Part shown: one piece after another, positions 16,961 to 24,627 of the stretch
How the letters are laid out: each line of letters begins with the position of its first letter
Position numbering within the stretch: position 1 is the stretch's first letter
Source of the DNA: Bacillus marasmi
GTDB lineage: Bacteria; Bacillota; Bacilli; Bacillales; Cytobacillaceae
DNA length: 64,000 nucleotides
Direction: 5' to 3'
NCBI RefSeq assembly: GCF_902168435.1
Contig: NZ_LR656176.1
Coordinates: 1 to 64,000, forward strand
Made by a program: the position numbers and the translations under genes
Notes under the pieces: model-generated
The model's database searches: none
What the model was told of the DNA's origin: nothing
What the model saw: only the letters and a program-made list of their open reading frames with translations

Positions 16961-17000
16961 GTCTCATTTGTCTCAAAAGTCTCATTTGTCTCGCCTGTCT
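16961..17000 (-). promoter_or_regulatory. Five GTCTC repeats with 9-base period, probable activator binding array
   Basis: GTCTC or GTCT occurs at 16961, 16970, 16979, 16988 and 16997, always 9 bases apart, with TCATTT-type sequence between units. The array lies 75-115 bases upstream of the sigma-54 promoter, where the upstream activator sequence of an AcoR-type regulator is expected. The period is shorter than a helical turn, which is odd for a row of identical contacts. Confidence 0.5.
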
Positions 17001-17006
17001 TTACGC

Positions 17007-17036
17007 AAAAAAAATCCGCCTCTTGGTGAGAGGCAG
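17007..17036 (-). terminator. Terminator of the sigma-54 activator gene
   Basis: GCCTCT and AGAGGC pair around a 5-base loop. On the minus strand the stem is followed by GGATTTTTTTT. It directly follows the activator stop and separates that gene from the operon control region. Confidence 0.85.
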
Positions 17037-17041
17037 AATTT

Positions 17042-19024
17042 TTAGAAATGATTAATATTAATACCATTTTTAACATGGCTACTTTTAATTCCGAATTTTT
17101 TCATTTTTCGATAAAGAGTTGCTCTTGAGATGCCCAGTTTTTTTGCAATCTCACCCATGTTTCCATTCGTTTCTTGAATCACTTGAATAAAATCTTCTTT
17201 TTCACTAGTTATTTTCTCCCTAACAATTTCATCAGGTAAATCACTGACGGAGATCATATTACCTTCCATATTAAACAACATTTGTTCGACAACATTTTTT
17301 AGCTCTCGGATATTTCCCGGCCACGTGTACTCTTGTAATACTTCAATAACCTTTGGCTCAATGTGAATCTGTTCATTTCTAAACTGATCCCCTAATTTCC
17401 TGATAAAATGATGAACGAGTTGCGGAATATCTGATTTTCTCTCTTTTAAAGAAGGAATTTCGATATTAATCACCTTCAAGCGATAAAATAAATCCTCTCT
17501 AAATTCGCCATTTTTGATAGCATCACGAAGATTTTTATTCGTCGCAGCGATGACTCTTACATTAATTGGAATGGCTTGGTCACCACCGATTCTTTGTATC
17601 TTTCTTTCTTCTAGAACCCTGAGTAGATGGACTTGAACATCTATCGGCATATCTCCTATTTCATCGAGAAAAATAGTACCGTTATGTGCGAGCTCAAATT
17701 TACCCTTTTTACCTTTTTGATGTGCTCCGGTAAAAGAGCCTGTTTCATATCCGAAAAGTTCACTTTCGATTAAATTTCTGGGAATAGCGCCACAATTTAC
17801 TGCGACGAAAGGATGTTCACTCCGGTCGCTTTGACTATGGACTACTTGGGCCAACACTTCTTTACCCACACCTGTTTCACCTGTAATGAGTAGGGTAGAA
17901 TCAACTTTTGCCGCTTTTTGCGCTCTATGTACTGCAAGTTGAAATTGGTGAGAGGAACCTATCATATCCTCAAGATTATAGTCAGTTTTCTGAATAATTG
18001 TTTGATTGGTAGTTTTTTCTGCTTGTTTCGATTTCAGCTTTGATTCATTTAAGCGGACGATTACACCACCAATATTTTCGCCATCGACGTTAACTGGATA
18101 AATGGATACAATATATTTCTTCTGATTAATGTTTATTTCCTTTTTAAAAAATTTTTCATTGCCGTGCATTACTTTTTCAATAAGAATTTCTAAGTATGGA
18201 TAACCCGTTAAATTTTGAACCTTTTTTCCAAAAATACGATTAGTCACTTCATTTGTTTTTATGACGTTTTTATTTAAGTCGACCGCCATTAGACCTTCAT
18301 CGATAGAACAAATTGCCGTTACTAGAAAGGGATTTAACTGATTCACTTCATCTAAAAACTTTCTCTCAATTCTTTGAGAAATGATGCTCGACATACTAAT
18401 GGCCATGCCAAGTGTGTGTTGAGGGAAACCCTTCCATTTACCAGATAAATCTATTACGCCCATCAACTCGTTTGTAAGCGGATTCAAAATAGGAGAAGAC
18501 ACACACGTCCAATCATGCCAACCTGTGCAAAAGTGCTCTGTGTGGACAATCTGTATTGGTTTTTTCTCCTTTAACACTGTGCCAATTGCATTTGTTCCTG
18601 CCTCTTCCTCACTCCATGGAGCGCCAGGATAGAAATTTATTTTCGAAGCTTCCTTTAGCGTATATTTATCACCGTACATTTCAAGAACATATCCATTTTT
18701 GTCAGATATCGTTAGCACTGAATTAGAACCCTCGATGGCTTGTTGGAGCTGTTTCATAACAGGGTGTGCATACTTTAGCATTTTTTCATTTTTTTCACGT
18801 TCAATTTTTAAGTCTTGATCTCTTAAACTTTTGGAGATACAGCTTTGAAAAGGGTCGACTCCATATTCCAAGGAACGTTCCCAGGAGGATAAAATATCAG
18901 ATGAAAGAATTTTTTTCGGCCTATCACCGTTATTAATAAACCCATTCCACGAATCTTTAATAGAATTAATAAATTCATCAAATGGAATCGAGATTTGCGG
19001 TTTTTGAAACAACACCTCTGACAA
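17042..19024 (-). CDS. Sigma-54-dependent activator of AcoR/AcxR type
   Basis: A 660-residue enhancer-binding protein. Order of parts: N-terminal GAF-type sensor (about 60-225, with GAPWSEEEAGTNAIGT and HEFCTGWHDW-like segment), a PAS domain (about 235-330), the AAA+ core and a C-terminal Fis-type helix-turn-helix (NMGEIAKKLGISRATLYRK). The core has Walker A GETGVGKE, Walker B GTIFLDEIGD and the sigma-54 contact loop as GSFTGA, a known variant of GAFTGA. It begins at a TTG 7 bases after an AGGAGG; a TTG start may keep the level low. Upstream of, and in line with, the carboxylase operon, it most likely activates that operon in response to the substrate. Confidence 0.93.
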   Translation of the reverse strand: MSEVLFQKPQISIPFDEFINSIKDSWNGFINNGDRPKKILSSDILSSWERSLEYGVDPFQSCISKSLRDQDLKIEREKNEKMLKYAHPVMKQLQQAIEGSNSVLTISDKNGYVLEMYGDKYTLKEASKINFYPGAPWSEEEAGTNAIGTVLKEKKPIQIVHTEHFCTGWHDWTCVSSPILNPLTNELMGVIDLSGKWKGFPQHTLGMAISMSSIISQRIERKFLDEVNQLNPFLVTAICSIDEGLMAVDLNKNVIKTNEVTNRIFGKKVQNLTGYPYLEILIEKVMHGNEKFFKKEININQKKYIVSIYPVNVDGENIGGVIVRLNESKLKSKQAEKTTNQTIIQKTDYNLEDMIGSSHQFQLAVHRAQKAAKVDSTLLITGETGVGKEVLAQVVHSQSDRSEHPFVAVNCGAIPRNLIESELFGYETGSFTGAHQKGKKGKFELAHNGTIFLDEIGDMPIDVQVHLLRVLEERKIQRIGGDQAIPINVRVIAATNKNLRDAIKNGEFREDLFYRLKVINIEIPSLKERKSDIPQLVHHFIRKLGDQFRNEQIHIEPKVIEVLQEYTWPGNIRELKNVVEQMLFNMEGNMISVSDLPDEIVREKITSEKEDFIQVIQETNGNMGEIAKKLGISRATLYRKMKKFGIKSSHVKNGININHF

Positions 19025-20009
19025 ATAAATACCTCCTCGTTTATCAATTATTCATATCAAGTGGAATTAAAAGGAAGTAGCCAAACGGAGTATTATTCTG
19101 ACTTTTTTGATTATTCAAAATATATCATATTGGTTGGCAAAATACAAGATATGCTAGTAATAGTTAGCAATGTAAACTTCTTTTAAAAATAATGATTGAC
19201 AGAGATTGCGATACGTCTTATCGTTATTTTTTGGAGAAGAACAGATTTTGAAATAACAATTGGTGGCCAAAAATGAAAGAAATAGTTATCACACAAACTA
19301 AAAACAGATTTAATGTAAATTTTAATTTTTTAAAAAAAGATATGGTATTTACAATTTCCCTATTATTGGCAATTTCAACCAGCTTTGTAAATACTCCTAA
19401 ACTTGAATATATTAATCTAGAAGTGATGGTCAGTCTATTTAATTTAATGATTGTGATTAAAGCACTTGAAGAACTAAAGGTATTAGATAAGTTTGCTATC
19501 GACATATTAAACAAAAGTAGTCATAGTAGAACAGTTTCAGCTGTACTTATCTTTTTGTCATTCGTAAGTTCAATGTTCGTGACAAACGATGTGGCATTGC
19601 TTACGTTTGTACCATTAACGCTAATTATTAGTAAAAAGACCAGCTTGAATATGATGGAGACAGTAATTCTACAAACAATTGCAGCGAATATTGGTAGTAG
19701 CTTAACACCGATGGGAAATCCACAAAATCTATTTATTTATTCTTATTTTGAATTAAAGGCAATGCCGTTTTTTTCAGCCATCCTACTCATAGCAGTTGTT
19801 GGAATTGGTATGCTTTTATTTTCATTAAAACGACTTCCGAAAACCGAACTGGACGTTGATCTTTCAGCCATTATTATTGATAATCGAAATCAAGCACTCA
19901 TTTGGGGAATATTGCTTATTGTGATTATTGCATCCATTTTTGGCGTGATTAACCATTTGTTTGCTTTTTTTGTTACCCTATTTATTATCACATGGTTGAA
20001 TCGGAGTCT

Positions 20010-20017
20010 ATTATATA
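20010..20017. repeat. 8-bp target-site duplication, left copy
   Basis: ATTATATA precedes the left IS end; the same eight bases follow the right end at 21510-21517. An 8-base duplication is typical of the IS1595 family. Confidence 0.93.
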
Positions 20018-20098
20018 GGCTGTTTTCGTATAGATTGTTGCTTTCTTGACCATATTAATAGAGTGTTGATATAATACGGTTTCAGGAGGCGTTCAACT

Positions 20099-21109
20099 AT
20101 GTGGTTAGACATCTATGAAGAGTTCGGTGAACTATCAAAATCAGAACAAATTGCATTGTTCAATGCTATGAAAGAAGACTTATTTCCGGATGAACCAGAC
20201 AAAATTACAGAGTTGCTTAAAACTATTAGAGAATCTCGTTTTGCTTCAGGTATAGGTTGTGTTCATTGTGGAAGTTCATCGGTAAAGCGAAATGGTAAAT
20301 ACCGTACAAGACAACGCTATTTTTGTAATGATTGTGGGAAAACATTCAATGATATGACGAACACGCCATTTTCAGGTTCTCGTTACCCAGAAAAATGGGT
20401 GAAATATATTGAAATGATGGTAGAAGGATATACACTTCCTAAAATTGCTGAACGTCTTAAAATCCACATCTCTACTGCATTCTACTGGAGACACAAAATT
20501 TTGAACTCATTAGGTAGTCTTGGGTTTGAACAGCTCAAAGGAATTGTTGAAAGCGATGAAACATTCTTTAAAGAGTCGATGAAAGGGAAGCGAAAAATTA
20601 CCCATAGAGACCCCAAAAAACGTGGTGGTAAAGACTCCAAAAGAGGGGTTTCAAACCTTAAAATTGCAGTTGTTGTAGCCCAAGACCGTAATGGTAATGC
20701 AGTTGCTCGAAAAGCTGGTACAGGGCGTGTTAGAGCAGAAGAAATAGACCTTGTGATTGGCGGGTATATTAACCCGTCTGCTTTGCTATGCACAGATACA
20801 GCAACGAATTACAAGAAGTTTGCCAAAATAAAAGGCTTGAAACACGAAGCTATAAACGAGAGACAAAAACAACGCGTAAAGAAGGGAATATTTCATATCC
20901 AGCACGTAAATAACTTTCATCATCGTTTAAAAGATTGGATGGACCGTTTTCAAGGTGTGGCAACTAAATACTTGGATAACTACCTTTACTGGTTCCGTTG
21001 GCTTCAATTAGGGAAGAATTTAGCATTCGAAAAACAAGTAGAACAAATGCTTATTTCAGCGTGTCAAAAATCCAATTATACAACAGTCAATGTTTTAAGA
21101 AGTATTTAA
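20099..21109 (+). CDS. IS1595-family (ISXO2-like) transposase
   Basis: A 336-residue, apparently intact transposase. The N-terminal zinc ribbon is CVHCGSSSVKRNG.. followed by YFCNDCGKTF (about 56-85). A helical DNA-binding region (KIAERLKIHISTAFYWRHK) follows, then the DDE domain with VESDETFF (first Asp), LLCTDTATNY (second Asp) and the HVNNFHHRLKDWM region that carries the third catalytic residue. AGGAGG lies 9 bases before the ATG. No frameshift is seen, so the element may still be active. Confidence 0.95.
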   Translation: MWLDIYEEFGELSKSEQIALFNAMKEDLFPDEPDKITELLKTIRESRFASGIGCVHCGSSSVKRNGKYRTRQRYFCNDCGKTFNDMTNTPFSGSRYPEKWVKYIEMMVEGYTLPKIAERLKIHISTAFYWRHKILNSLGSLGFEQLKGIVESDETFFKESMKGKRKITHRDPKKRGGKDSKRGVSNLKIAVVVAQDRNGNAVARKAGTGRVRAEEIDLVIGGYINPSALLCTDTATNYKKFAKIKGLKHEAINERQKQRVKKGIFHIQHVNNFHHRLKDWMDRFQGVATKYLDNYLYWFRWLQLGKNLAFEKQVEQMLISACQKSNYTTVNVLRSI

Positions 21110-21137
21110 TAAAAGGGAAAAAGCCGTCAATTGACGA

Positions 21138-21389
21138 CTATTTTGTTGGAATGATTTTTCTTTTTCGCTGAATAACCAGAACAATTATTACAATTAAAAA
21201 CCAAAGTAAAAACACACTAGCATAATAAGGATAGGAAGATGAATCAAAGGCATAAATAGTTTTGTCTAATATTGAGGGGTGTTTCTTGTTTTCAATTGCG
21301 TAGCTTCCCACAATCCCACTAAAGAATGAAAATAATAAAAAGCCCAATGAACTTATAACAAGTTGAATGATATAAATAATTTTTTTCAT
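21138..21389 (-). CDS. IS passenger: small two-helix membrane protein
   Basis: An 83-residue protein inside the insertion sequence, convergent to the transposase. It has a first hydrophobic helix (about 4-30), a polar middle (ENKKHPSILDKTIYAFDSSS) and a second helix (about 55-74) ending in a basic RKRKIIPTK tail, so both ends should face the cytoplasm. No family is recognised. It reads towards the transposase end and has its own upstream region containing a GTGTAA-TT-TTACAC palindrome. An AGGGAGGGT site precedes the ATG. It is a cargo gene of unknown benefit. Confidence 0.7.
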   Translation of the reverse strand: MKKIIYIIQLVISSLGFLLFSFFSGIVGSYAIENKKHPSILDKTIYAFDSSSYPYYASVFLLWFLIVIIVLVIQRKRKIIPTK

Positions 21390-21423
21390 TTGGTATACCC
21401 TCCCTTAAAAAATAATTTTCTTT

Positions 21424-21440
21424 TAGTGTAATTTTACACC
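21424..21440. promoter_or_regulatory. Palindromic operator upstream of the IS passenger
   Basis: TAGTGTAATTTTACACC contains GTGTAA-TT-TTACAC, perfectly dyadic at the arms. An almost identical 18-base palindrome occurs at 29775-29792 before a chromosomal gene. It lies 35 bases upstream of the passenger start. Confidence 0.45.
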
Positions 21441-21509
21441 AAAGGGGAAAATTGTCAATTCTCAGTTATTTTTTTATATCCAAAAACCACAAACTTTACG
21501 AAAACAGCC

Positions 21510-21517
21510 ATTATATA
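21510..21517. repeat. 8-bp target-site duplication, right copy
   Basis: ATTATATA directly after the right IS end, identical to 20010-20017. Confidence 0.93.
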
Positions 21518-21914
21518 AAATTGACTACTTGTTATTAATCACTTTTATCTGCTTCTTTATTACTATCGGAAATTTATCAAATTTACATTCTGTTCAAACC
21601 TATGCTAGCGCAGGTTTGAAGGACAGCACATCGGTATACTTCAGTTCCATTATATTGAGTCAATTTATTAGCAATGTGCCTGCTTCAATTTTATTATCAA
21701 GCTTTACTGACGATTGGAAACCTTTATTAGTGGGTGTTAATATAGGCGGTCTTGGTACGATTGTCGCTTCATTAGCAAGCGTGATTTCCTACAAGCTCTT
21801 CAGCCAAGCTAACCCTGCTCAGAGCAAGTTATACTTTGTGAAATTCAGCATCTACAACTTTGCATTTCTAGTTATTTTAGCATTGGTTCAATACATGATT
21901 GGTATCTTATAAAA

Positions 21915-21948
21915 AAAGAGGACACTGCATTATTGCTGTGTCCTCTTT
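21915..21948. terminator. Bidirectional terminator between permease remnant and CBS-HEPN gene
   Basis: AAAGAGGACAC and GTGTCCTCTTT form an 11-base stem with A/T runs on both sides. It serves the permease gene on the plus strand and the CBS-HEPN gene on the minus strand. Confidence 0.85.
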
Positions 21949-21965
21949 ACAAGTCTTGTTTTTGT

Positions 21966-22766
21966 CTATATTAAATTCAATATTTCCTCAATCCGATTGA
22001 TATTTTCCAGAAATTCATTAAAATCTTCATACACATATTCTTGTGAGTGAGCAGTATTATTCCGTAATTCTTCAATTGACCTAAAAAACCGCCCCACTTC
22101 TGTCTTTGAAACAAAACCTAATTGCTCACTAAGTTGGGGAGTTTTCTTAATAATTGTACCTTTGTCTGATAATTGCAGACATTCAATCAGTGCTAAGCCC
22201 TCGTTTTTCTCTTTCCTCATTTCATGTACTTCTTTTACCTTCGCTATTCTTCCTTCACTTAAGCAGTTTTTCCATTGTTCATCAGGATAAGTGCGTTTAA
22301 TCAACTGCACCAATTCCATTTCTAACAAAGATATCAAACCAAACACTAACATTCGGATCGGCTGTTTTTGTAAATCAGCAACCGTGATTAATTTACTGAC
22401 TTGATTTTTTTCTAAAATAAAGACGGGATGCTGTTCTTTCAAAATATGTAATAGTTCGAGTAAAGGAGTTGATTCTGACACAAGATTTGCCATTGTAAAA
22501 GTGTGTACATGGTCTGAGATAGAATTATCTGTGAGTTCATCTTTAATTATATAACCAACCAACTTTCCACCGGACTCCACTCCTAAATAATCAAAATCAA
22601 GCTCTTGCATTTTGTTTTTAATGTTTGTTGCGTCATCTGTGATCGAGCAATAAATGATGTCCTCTGCTATCAAAGTGACCGACAGATTATCGGAATAGAT
22701 TTTACGGAGCGTATGTAAGCTTTTGTTAAAATTGTAATTGGGCAAAAGTTGATCCCCTCGATTCAT
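21966..22766 (-). CDS. CBS-domain protein with C-terminal HEPN-like RNase motif
   Basis: A 266-residue protein. Residues about 25-140 look like a degenerate CBS pair: DYLGVESGGKLVGYIIKDEL and later PVFILEKNQVSKLITVADLQ, each with the strand-turn-strand pattern of CBS units that bind adenine nucleotides. The C-terminal helical part ends with ELRNNTAHSQ, where R235-N-N-T-A-H240 is the Rx4H motif of HEPN ribonucleases, followed by a typical closing helix. I take the ATG at 22766, which follows the SEC-C gene stop after one base, so the genes are translationally coupled. A longer frame into that gene exists but overlaps it by 77 bases. The model is nucleotide sensing controlling RNA cleavage; activity is inferred. 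Confidence 0.65.
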   Translation of the reverse strand: MNRGDQLLPNYNFNKSLHTLRKIYSDNLSVTLIAEDIIYCSITDDATNIKNKMQELDFDYLGVESGGKLVGYIIKDELTDNSISDHVHTFTMANLVSESTPLLELLHILKEQHPVFILEKNQVSKLITVADLQKQPIRMLVFGLISLLEMELVQLIKRTYPDEQWKNCLSEGRIAKVKEVHEMRKEKNEGLALIECLQLSDKGTIIKKTPQLSEQLGFVSKTEVGRFFRSIEELRNNTAHSQEYVYEDFNEFLENINRIEEILNLI

Positions 22767-22767
22767 T

Positions 22768-23931
22768 CTAATTCCCACAGCACTTTTTATATTTTTTCCC
22801 ACTGCCACACGGACAAGGGTCATTTCGACCAATTTTCTCATCATTACGAACTGGCGGTGTAAAAATAAAGCTTTCTTTGTTGCTCGTTTTTCTATAATAC
22901 ATTTCTCTCTCCAACGCCTGATTTCTCCATGATCCCAACTCAGGATGGCTCAAATTTAAAATAGAAAAATAGCCATAAGCAGTCTGCTCGATATCAATCA
23001 AACTTGAGAATTCCTCTTTTTCCATGTGGCTGCTAATTTCAGGGAGTGCTGCTTCTGATAATTGATGGCAAAGTGCTTCAAATATTAAATCTTGATCTTC
23101 AAGTTCCACTACATGGAGGTATGCATCCCTTAACACCGCAACAGCAAGGTCCGTTTTAATATTTTCAACGATGGATGCTGCGTAAATAAGAGATTCAGAA
23201 CGCTTTAAATATGGAGCAATCGCTTCAACTACTTTATCTGATTGGAATCCAATTAAAGCTGCAGAAACTTCTTCCAATAAAATATCATCATCGCGCTCCA
23301 ACAAACTTGCTAATGTTGGGATATACTTTTCTAATTTCATTAAACCGAGCATATACACATTCATGATTCTATTTAACGAGAACCAATCTTCATTCATTTC
23401 TTCAAGAATGACAGAACTAATCTCATTTTCAGTAATCCAGCCATTTCTAACGATACGTGCTGCTAGCATTTTTGCCTTTATGTATAAGGTGTGTTGAAAA
23501 GAATCCACATGTTCCAAGGAAGCTAGGGTTTCCCCGTATTCAGTGTATACTTCTTCCTCTGTTCCATTAATAAGTAGTTCGTATAAATTCCACCTGTCTT
23601 TTGGAAGATATTTCTCCAATTGGACTCGATACTTAAGTGCCAGATCAGGCTCTACATTGTCAAATAATCTTATTGCTAAATGAGCATTGGACTTGTCCAT
23701 TGTTGGTATACTTTCGATAAGAACATTAACTGCATCTTCGTTAATTGGTTGATGATCTATGTAAATCAATATCGCATCTTGCGTTTCGTTATTTTTGAAT
23801 GCATCCTCTATTAAATGTTTAGTCCAGTCTTCTGGGAAGAATGGATAATCGTGTATCGTATGCAATACTGTTTCTTGAATTAAAAAGTCATTACTAGTTA
23901 GGTGCGGTTTAATTTTGTCTAGAAATGTCAT
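22768..23931 (-). CDS. HEAT-like repeat protein with C-terminal SEC-C zinc motif
   Basis: A 387-residue protein. Most of it is alpha-helical and repetitive (about 10-330), consistent with HEAT/PBS-lyase-like repeats (for example [21 protein letters not shown]). The last 20 residues are a SEC-C motif with [15 protein letters not shown], a zinc-binding tail first known from SecA and found in many stand-alone proteins. It likely binds a protein or nucleic-acid partner. The next gene encodes a CBS-HEPN protein that starts one base after this stop, so this protein may regulate or guide it. GAGAGGA precedes the ATG. Confidence 0.78.
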   Translation of the reverse strand: MTFLDKIKPHLTSNDFLIQETVLHTIHDYPFFPEDWTKHLIEDAFKNNETQDAILIYIDHQPINEDAVNVLIESIPTMDKSNAHLAIRLFDNVEPDLALKYRVQLEKYLPKDRWNLYELLINGTEEEVYTEYGETLASLEHVDSFQHTLYIKAKMLAARIVRNGWITENEISSVILEEMNEDWFSLNRIMNVYMLGLMKLEKYIPTLASLLERDDDILLEEVSAALIGFQSDKVVEAIAPYLKRSESLIYAASIVENIKTDLAVAVLRDAYLHVVELEDQDLIFEALCHQLSEAALPEISSHMEKEEFSSLIDIEQTAYGYFSILNLSHPELGSWRNQALEREMYYRKTSNKESFIFTPPVRNDEKIGRNDPCPCGSGKKYKKCCGN

Positions 23932-24028
23932 ATTAACATCCTCTCGATTAGGTTCCAGGTAAATGCAAAGTTATTTTAATTTTACCATAAAGCGCCTTAA
24001 TGAATTCCACAAATACAAACTTCGCCAG

Positions 24029-24059
24029 TTGACCTTTACCTTACGTAAACGTTTATACT
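24029..24059 (+). promoter_or_regulatory. MerR-type promoter with 19-base spacer
   Basis: TTGACC (24029-24034) and TATACT (24054-24059) are separated by 19 bases, the over-long spacing that needs a MerR-family activator. Inside lies the dyad TTTAC-CTTAC-GTAAA. It is 34 bases upstream of the DUF5946 gene. No MerR-family gene is in the window, so the regulator acts from elsewhere. Confidence 0.65.
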
Positions 24060-24093
24060 AAATATAAAAATATTCATATAGGGAGGCTTAAGT

Positions 24094-24561
24094 ATGGTCC
24101 AATTTCATACCGTAATGGAGAAAGGACGATGTTCTGAATGTGGGGCGAGGGAAATTGACGGACATTCCTGTCACGAAATGTTCCAATACCCTCTTGTTTG
24201 GGAGCATAACGATCCAAAATTATATGATTTGCACTTTTGGCTAGTATCTTGTTATATGCTGCAACATCCTTCTAATTTTACAAAGGAAGGATACGATCTT
24301 ATGAAGACCTTATTTATTGAAGCCTATGAAAATAATTGGGAAACAAGCTATATATTAAAGAAAAATCGAGAACTTGTTGCCAAAATCGGTAAAATAACCA
24401 ATCCCCTACCGAGCACCAAAAGACAACGAAACACTAGAAAATGGGCTATGACAATAGAAGATGTCTTTCTTTGTGGCGAAGAAAATGCGATTAATAAAAT
24501 AAATCAATGGAAGGATTCTGTAAGGGTAAACTTAAATGGATTTTTACAGGAGCCATACTAA
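24094..24561 (+). CDS. DUF5946 family protein
   Basis: A 155-residue protein beginning with a zinc-knuckle-like CSECG...HSCHEMF (Cys13, Cys16, Cys26), followed by the DUF5946 hallmark: a DLHFWLVSCYMLQHPS segment (about 47-62). The rest is helical, with a basic KRQRNTRKW stretch. Function is unknown; Cys/His content suggests metal binding. The ATG is preceded by AGGGAGG. Its promoter is of MerR type, so expression is probably induced by a small molecule, metal or oxidant. Confidence 0.8.
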   Translation: MVQFHTVMEKGRCSECGAREIDGHSCHEMFQYPLVWEHNDPKLYDLHFWLVSCYMLQHPSNFTKEGYDLMKTLFIEAYENNWETSYILKKNRELVAKIGKITNPLPSTKRQRNTRKWAMTIEDVFLCGEENAINKINQWKDSVRVNLNGFLQEPY

Positions 24562-24627
24562 ACAATGGGGGACCCACAACAAAAAGTGCATGGGCCCTCT
24601 ATTTTTTGTAAGAATGTATGGATTTAT

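Larger units (their letters stand above)
20018..21509 (+). mobile_element. IS1595-family insertion sequence with passenger gene, 1492 bp
   Basis: The ends are inverted repeats beginning GGCTGTTTTCGTA; over the first 27 bases the two ends differ at only about four or five positions. It is flanked by perfect 8-base duplications ATTATATA. It carries a transposase of the ISXO2-like DDE type on the plus strand and a small membrane-protein gene on the minus strand near the right end. Identical duplications and an otherwise uninterrupted host gene indicate recent movement. Passenger genes are known in this IS family. Confidence 0.95.
19273..21912 (+). pseudogene. Anion/sodium symporter-family permease gene interrupted by an IS
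   Basis: Two halves of one gene. The 5' part (19273-20017) encodes an N-terminal segment of an ArsB/NhaD/SLC13-type transporter with several membrane segments, and has the family signatures VTNDVALLTFVP and NIGSSLTPMGNPQN. The 3' part (21518-21912) encodes the C-terminal membrane segments, including SNVPASILLSSF, the second symmetric signature. A 1492-bp IS separates them. If the IS and one copy of the 8-base duplication are removed, the frame reads straight through to give 379 residues with no stop (NRSLLYK-IDYLL at the joint). The gene was therefore intact until recently. Substrate unknown; the transporter should now be inactive. Confidence 0.9.

Noticed and set aside
19123-19160. Second sigma-54 promoter before the interrupted permease
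   Set aside because: TTGGC is present, but no GC lies 10 bases after the GG, so the -24/-12 geometry fails.
22767-22844. Longer N-terminus of the CBS-HEPN protein
   Set aside because: The upstream extension overlaps the SEC-C coding region, is basic and unlike the CBS fold, and the ATG at 22766 directly follows the upstream stop.
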